From Collinsella sp. (GTDB lineage Bacteria > Actinomycetota > Coriobacteriia > Coriobacteriales > Coriobacteriaceae), in NCBI GenBank assembly GCA_019425005.1, contig JAHYYK010000050.1, positions 1-16,025 of the forward strand: 16,025 nucleotides of DNA. Direction: 5' to 3'. This document shows, one piece after another, positions 13,347 to 16,025 of the stretch (its first letter is position 1; the number at the start of each line of letters is the position of its first letter). The notes under the pieces were generated by a model that saw only the letters and a program-made list of their open reading frames with translations, made no database searches and was not told the DNA's origin. Position numbers and translations under genes: made by a program.

Positions 13347-14186
13347 CTAGGACTCTTGCGGCAGGCGCTTCTTGCCTTTGCGGGCGCGGTTTCTAAAGTT
13401 CTCGACGGCCTCTTCCATGCCCAGAGGTACATAGGTGAGCTCATCGAGGTTGTCGGGCAGGTAACAGGCAAGGCTTTGCTCCTGCGCGCGGCCTGCTGCG
13501 AGCTGTTCATCGCTGGGCTGCGCACCGGGCGTGGCACAAATGCCATAGACGGCGGCACCTATCTCGCGCGTGCGGCATTCATATTCGGTCTCGGGAAGCT
13601 CGGGATGGTCGCGACGAACGTCGTCGCTTACCCAAAGCGTGTCGTAGCCTGCCGCGGCAAACTGCCCCAGGGCGTAGTCGCGCAATGGCTTGCTGTCGGT
13701 TCGCAGTGTGACGGTGGCGCCGACTGCAAAGAGCGGGCGGTAGAGCATCAGATGGTCGACATGGACGAGTCGTTTTTTAGCGTACTTGGCCTTGGGCTGC
13801 GGCGTGGGAAAGTTAATGGTGATGGCATCGAACTCGCCTGCGGCAAATAGCTGTGGCAGCGATGCCGCGCCTCGGGGCAGCACAAGCGCATTGGGCAGCT
13901 CCTGCTCGCAGATTTTCTGCGCGGCATAGGCGATGCAGATGGGCTCCTGGTCCATACCGATAAAGAGGGTGTTTGGCTCGTGGGCCGCGCGCTCTACAAG
14001 GTACGTTCCCTTGCCGCAGCCAAGATCCAGGTGAAGGTGTTCGAATGGCTTGCTGCCAACTGGCGCACAGGCTTCACGCCAATCTCCGGCATAGGCCTCG
14101 GGGTTCGTCTCAATCGCATCGGCGTAGCGCTCCAGGCGCTCCTCGAGCACAAAGTTCTTAGGCGTGCGAACGTGGACGGCTCCCAT
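13347..14186 (-). CDS. trmB: tRNA (guanine-N7)-methyltransferase, TrmB-like
   Basis: A 279-residue SAM-dependent methyltransferase that should make m7G46 in the tRNA variable loop. LHLDLGCGKG (51-60) is the SAM-binding motif I and FIGMDQEP (75-82) is motif II. INFPTPQPKAKYAKKRL (124-140) stands where TrmB enzymes have FPDPWPKxRHxKRRL, and PETEYE (198-203) matches the late TEYE motif. The usual Asp and Trp of DPWPK are replaced (PTPQPK) and the RH is KY, so this is a divergent member. It is longer than common bacterial TrmB, with a basic C-terminal tail (RKGKKR). The start at 14186 has AAGGAG five bases upstream. It follows the Trm9-like methyltransferase gene by 118 bp on the same strand. Divergent TrmB is the best call; another methyltransferase activity cannot be excluded. 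Confidence 0.85.
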   Translation of the reverse strand: MGAVHVRTPKNFVLEERLERYADAIETNPEAYAGDWREACAPVGSKPFEHLHLDLGCGKGTYLVERAAHEPNTLFIGMDQEPICIAYAAQKICEQELPNALVLPRGAASLPQLFAAGEFDAITINFPTPQPKAKYAKKRLVHVDHLMLYRPLFAVGATVTLRTDSKPLRDYALGQFAAAGYDTLWVSDDVRRDHPELPETEYECRTREIGAAVYGICATPGAQPSDEQLAAGRAQEQSLACYLPDNLDELTYVPLGMEEAVENFRNRARKGKKRLPQES

Positions 14187-14208
14187 GAGGCTCCTTGGTC
14201 ATAAATAT

Positions 14209-14266
14209 GGAACGCATAGCTGCGCGTTCCGTCAATGGGTTGAAAAGGGGTGGGCATTATTTGCCC
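14209..14266 (-). terminator. Weak hairpins between the two methyltransferase genes
   Basis: On the minus strand GGGCA/TGCCC (14266-14262 with 14256-14252) is followed by ACCCCTTTT, and GGAACGC/GCGTTCC (14230-14224 with 14215-14209) by ATATTTAT. Both stems are short, so termination may be partial and the TrmB-like gene may be read from the upstream promoter. Confidence 0.35.
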
Positions 14267-14304
14267 GAAAGATGCGGTACGGCTCGACGGCGAGTCGTCG
14301 GTGC

Positions 14305-15177
14305 CTACAGGCGCTTGAGGATCACATAACGGTTGAGTTCGCCGCTGCGACCGTCGGCATGGAAGCGCTCAAGCTCGCGCACGGGGACCTCGCCGCTCTT
14401 GTAGAACGTACGGACGCCGCGCACCAGGTCGGTGATCTGCTGATCGTCAAAGTGATGGCAGTAGCGGTAGGCGTGGCGGTCGTTTTGCCAGCCAATGAGG
14501 TGGTCGCCGGCTTCAAACTGCGCGGAATCGTAACCCTCAAACGGCGGGGTGAGCTCGGCGCGGGCTTCGGCTCGAACGGCCTTGCGCGCCATGCGCTCGT
14601 CGTTCATAAACTCCCAAAAGCTGATGGCGATGATGCCGCCCGGGCGCGTTTGCCGCACCAGGGCGTCGAGCACGCGAACGCGGTACTCGCACGACGGCAC
14701 GTGGTGCATAAAGCCAAAGCAGACCGAGATGTCGGCGAGCGGGGCGTCGAAAAGCACATCGGGTGTCTCGGCGGGGTTGAGCTTCATGAGGGCATCGAGC
14801 ACATCGAGTTCCTGGAAGTGCAGGTTGGGAATGCGCAGCGCGTGGCCATGTGCATCGATGGCCAGGTCTTGGCACGAGTCGACGCCGTAGAACTCAAACG
14901 GGCAGCTGGCATCTGCCGAGGGGTTTGCGCCGTCGACGCCCTTGGCGGCAAGTGCGCCGCCGGCGGCAAAGTTCTCGAATCGCATATTGCCGCAGGCAAG
15001 ATCGAAGACGCGGACGGGATGCTCAATCGTGGCGACATCGAGCTGTTCGAGCGCGATGTCCATGGTGCGCACCCAGCCGGGCCACGGTGCCTGGCGCGTA
15101 TCGGAGAAGGAGGCGGAGTGCTCGCGATAGAACGTGTTGTTGAGCTGGATGAGCGATGAGGCGAAATCGCGGTTCAC
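14305..15177 (-). CDS. Class I SAM-dependent methyltransferase, Trm9-resembling
   Basis: A 290-residue methyltransferase. RVFDLACGNMRFE (56-68) is the SAM-binding motif I, YGVD (97-100) is the acidic motif II, and DISVCFGFMHHVP (149-161) is motif IV with the post-motif His pair. The N-terminal HSASFSDTRQAPWPGW (20-35) resembles the FSxTRxxPWP stretch of Trm9/ALKBH8-type tRNA wobble-uridine methyltransferases, so tRNA or a related substrate is possible. The GTG start at 15177 is chosen because GGGAG lies about ten bases upstream and the Trm9-like motif begins soon after. The ATG at 15225 would overlap the promoter -10 at 15224-15229. It is divergent from the XRE regulator and upstream of the TrmB-like gene. 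Confidence 0.88.
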   Translation of the reverse strand: MNRDFASSLIQLNNTFYREHSASFSDTRQAPWPGWVRTMDIALEQLDVATIEHPVRVFDLACGNMRFENFAAGGALAAKGVDGANPSADASCPFEFYGVDSCQDLAIDAHGHALRIPNLHFQELDVLDALMKLNPAETPDVLFDAPLADISVCFGFMHHVPSCEYRVRVLDALVRQTRPGGIIAISFWEFMNDERMARKAVRAEARAELTPPFEGYDSAQFEAGDHLIGWQNDRHAYRYCHHFDDQQITDLVRGVRTFYKSGEVPVRELERFHADGRSGELNRYVILKRL

Positions 15178-15223
15178 GGCGCGGAACTCCCTTCGTTGGC
15201 GGTGCGGAATAAACAGTACGACC

Positions 15224-15253
15224 ATACTACCGTTAACGCCGCAACGGGGACAA
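15224..15253 (-). promoter_or_regulatory. Candidate promoter for the Trm9-like methyltransferase
   Basis: On the minus strand, TTGTCC (15253-15248) and TAGTAT (15229-15224) are 18 bp apart. Transcription would start near 15217, about 40 bp before the GTG start, which supports that start over the ATG at 15225. Confidence 0.45.
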
Positions 15254-15434
15254 CCAAGCTACGGGTCATTGCTTTGTTTGGACACATTTCCGCAGCTCAT
15301 ATGCACTCGCAACCGCCGGTTGTCAAAAATCTCACTAGAATAGGTGGCGTGCTTTTGGCGGTGGCGGATAGATTTTTAACTGTGCAAGGCGCCTTAAGAA
15401 CAAAAACGGTCCGGCGGCACGGCTGGCATCACAT
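15254..15434. other. Divergent intergenic region before the XRE regulator gene
   Basis: There is no gene here. It holds two perfect palindromes: CAACCG-C-CGGTTG (15310-15322) and AAGGCGCCTT (15386-15395). Either could be an operator for the XRE regulator encoded next to it. TAGAAT (15336-15341) is a -10-like hexamer without a good partner at -35. Confidence 0.4.
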
Positions 15435-15444
15435 AGGAGGAACC

Positions 15445-16025
15445 ATGAATGTAGAAACTGCGCAGCGGCTCGCCGACCTTCGCCGCAGCAAAGGCTTTAG
15501 TCAAGAAGGGCTGGCACGAAAGCTGGGACTGTCGCGCCAAGCGGTCAGCAAATGGGAGCGCGCGGAGAGCTCGCCCGATACCGAGAACCTGATCTCGCTC
15601 GCCAAGCTCTATGGCGTGAGCCTGGACGAGCTGCTCAATCCGAGCGATGAGATCGAGGACGATATCGAGTTTGAGAACGAGGACCGCGCCCGCCAGCGCG
15701 AGGCCGAGGCGGCAGAGCGCGCACGCACCCATGAGGCGGCGGCACGTGCCACCGAGGCGGCAACACAGGCGAGTGATGCCGCCGCCAAGGCGGCGCAAGC
15801 GGCAAGCTGGAGTGCGCAGGCCGCCAATGCTGCTACGGCGCAGGCGACGAGTGGCGGCGCAGTTGGCCCGACTCCGGTGAAGGGCCCGTTCCAGTCGTTC
15901 CCGTATTGGGCCGTGTGTTGGCTGCTGTTCTTTTTGCTGATGTTCCCGTTTGGTGCCGGCCCCTTGGCCGCGCTGATCTTCTTTACGATTCCCATTTATC
16001 ACTGGGTGGCGCGTGCGCTCGATGG
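15445..16025 (+). CDS. XRE-family HTH regulator with membrane segment (partial)
   Basis: The first 193 residues of a gene cut by the window end. Residues 5-62 are a Cro/CI-type helix-turn-helix, with FSQEGLARKLGLSRQAVSKWE as the core and LISLAKLYGVSLDELL as its closing helices. An acidic stretch (66-85) leads into a long Ala-rich, Gln/Thr/Ser-containing segment (about 85-140) that may be helical. After it come very hydrophobic stretches (AVCWLLFFLLMFPFG and AALIFFTIPIYHWVA), so the protein is probably anchored in the membrane with its DNA-binding head inside. The start has a strong AGGAGG at 15435-15440. Membrane-tethered XRE regulators of this layout are common in Firmicutes and Coriobacteriia; the target is unknown. 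Confidence 0.9.
   Translation, partial: MNVETAQRLADLRRSKGFSQEGLARKLGLSRQAVSKWERAESSPDTENLISLAKLYGVSLDELLNPSDEIEDDIEFENEDRARQREAEAAERARTHEAAARATEAATQASDAAAKAAQAASWSAQAANAATAQATSGGAVGPTPVKGPFQSFPYWAVCWLLFFLLMFPFGAGPLAALIFFTIPIYHWVARALD

Noticed and set aside
15394..16002. Arg-rich minus-strand frame opposite the XRE regulator
   Set aside because: The plus-strand frame has a strong ribosome site and a complete helix-turn-helix; the minus frame is its shadow.

Overview
The window looks like a chromosomal segment of a high-GC, anaerobic gut actinobacterium of the Coriobacteriia, most likely Collinsella or a close relative. The reasons are the GC-rich codon use, the rubredoxin-containing rubrerythrin typical of anaerobes, the PTS sugar system with a LicT/BglG-type antiterminator, and the helicase with a DUF3516-like tail. 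This assignment is inferred from gene content, not from a marker gene.

Layout. Positions 1-357 hold no convincing gene; they contain a 123-bp repeat with long inverted arms (105-227) and the terminator of rubrerythrin. Rubrerythrin (358-918, minus) diverges from a two-gene plus-strand operon of an iron-type alcohol dehydrogenase and a class-3-like aldehyde dehydrogenase (1175-3783), which probably interconverts an alcohol, its aldehyde and its acid. After a terminator come a doubtful Cys-rich mini-ORF, a small protein with an acidic front and a basic tail (4048-4227) and a metallophosphoesterase (4294-4839).

The best regulated unit is 4913-8379. A LicT-type antiterminator is followed by a leader in which an RNA antiterminator (RAT) hairpin and a terminator hairpin share bases, then by a PTS EIIBC permease without EIIA, then by a ChbG/YdjC-like deacetylase. 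The likely circuit is that the permease phosphorylates or dephosphorylates LicT according to sugar supply, LicT stabilises the RAT, and transcription reads into the permease and deacetylase genes. The sugar is unknown; the deacetylase suggests an N-acetylated saccharide. Two hairpins (a REP-like palindrome and a terminator) close this unit.

Next is a DUF2130 protein (8519-10276, plus) that shares a bidirectional terminator with a convergent Ski2-like helicase (10356-13037, minus). The second copy of the long-armed repeat (13159-13280) lies between the helicase and a TrmB-like tRNA methyltransferase (13347-14186, minus), which is preceded by a Trm9-resembling methyltransferase (14305-15177, minus). 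A divergent XRE-type regulator with an Ala-rich linker and membrane segments (15445 onward, plus) runs off the end.

The most unusual item is the pair of ~122-bp repeats. Their outer arms are almost identical, the closing base pairs change in a compensating way (GG/CC against GC/GC), a core is shared, and the orientation is the same. They could be a structured RNA or a small non-autonomous mobile element.
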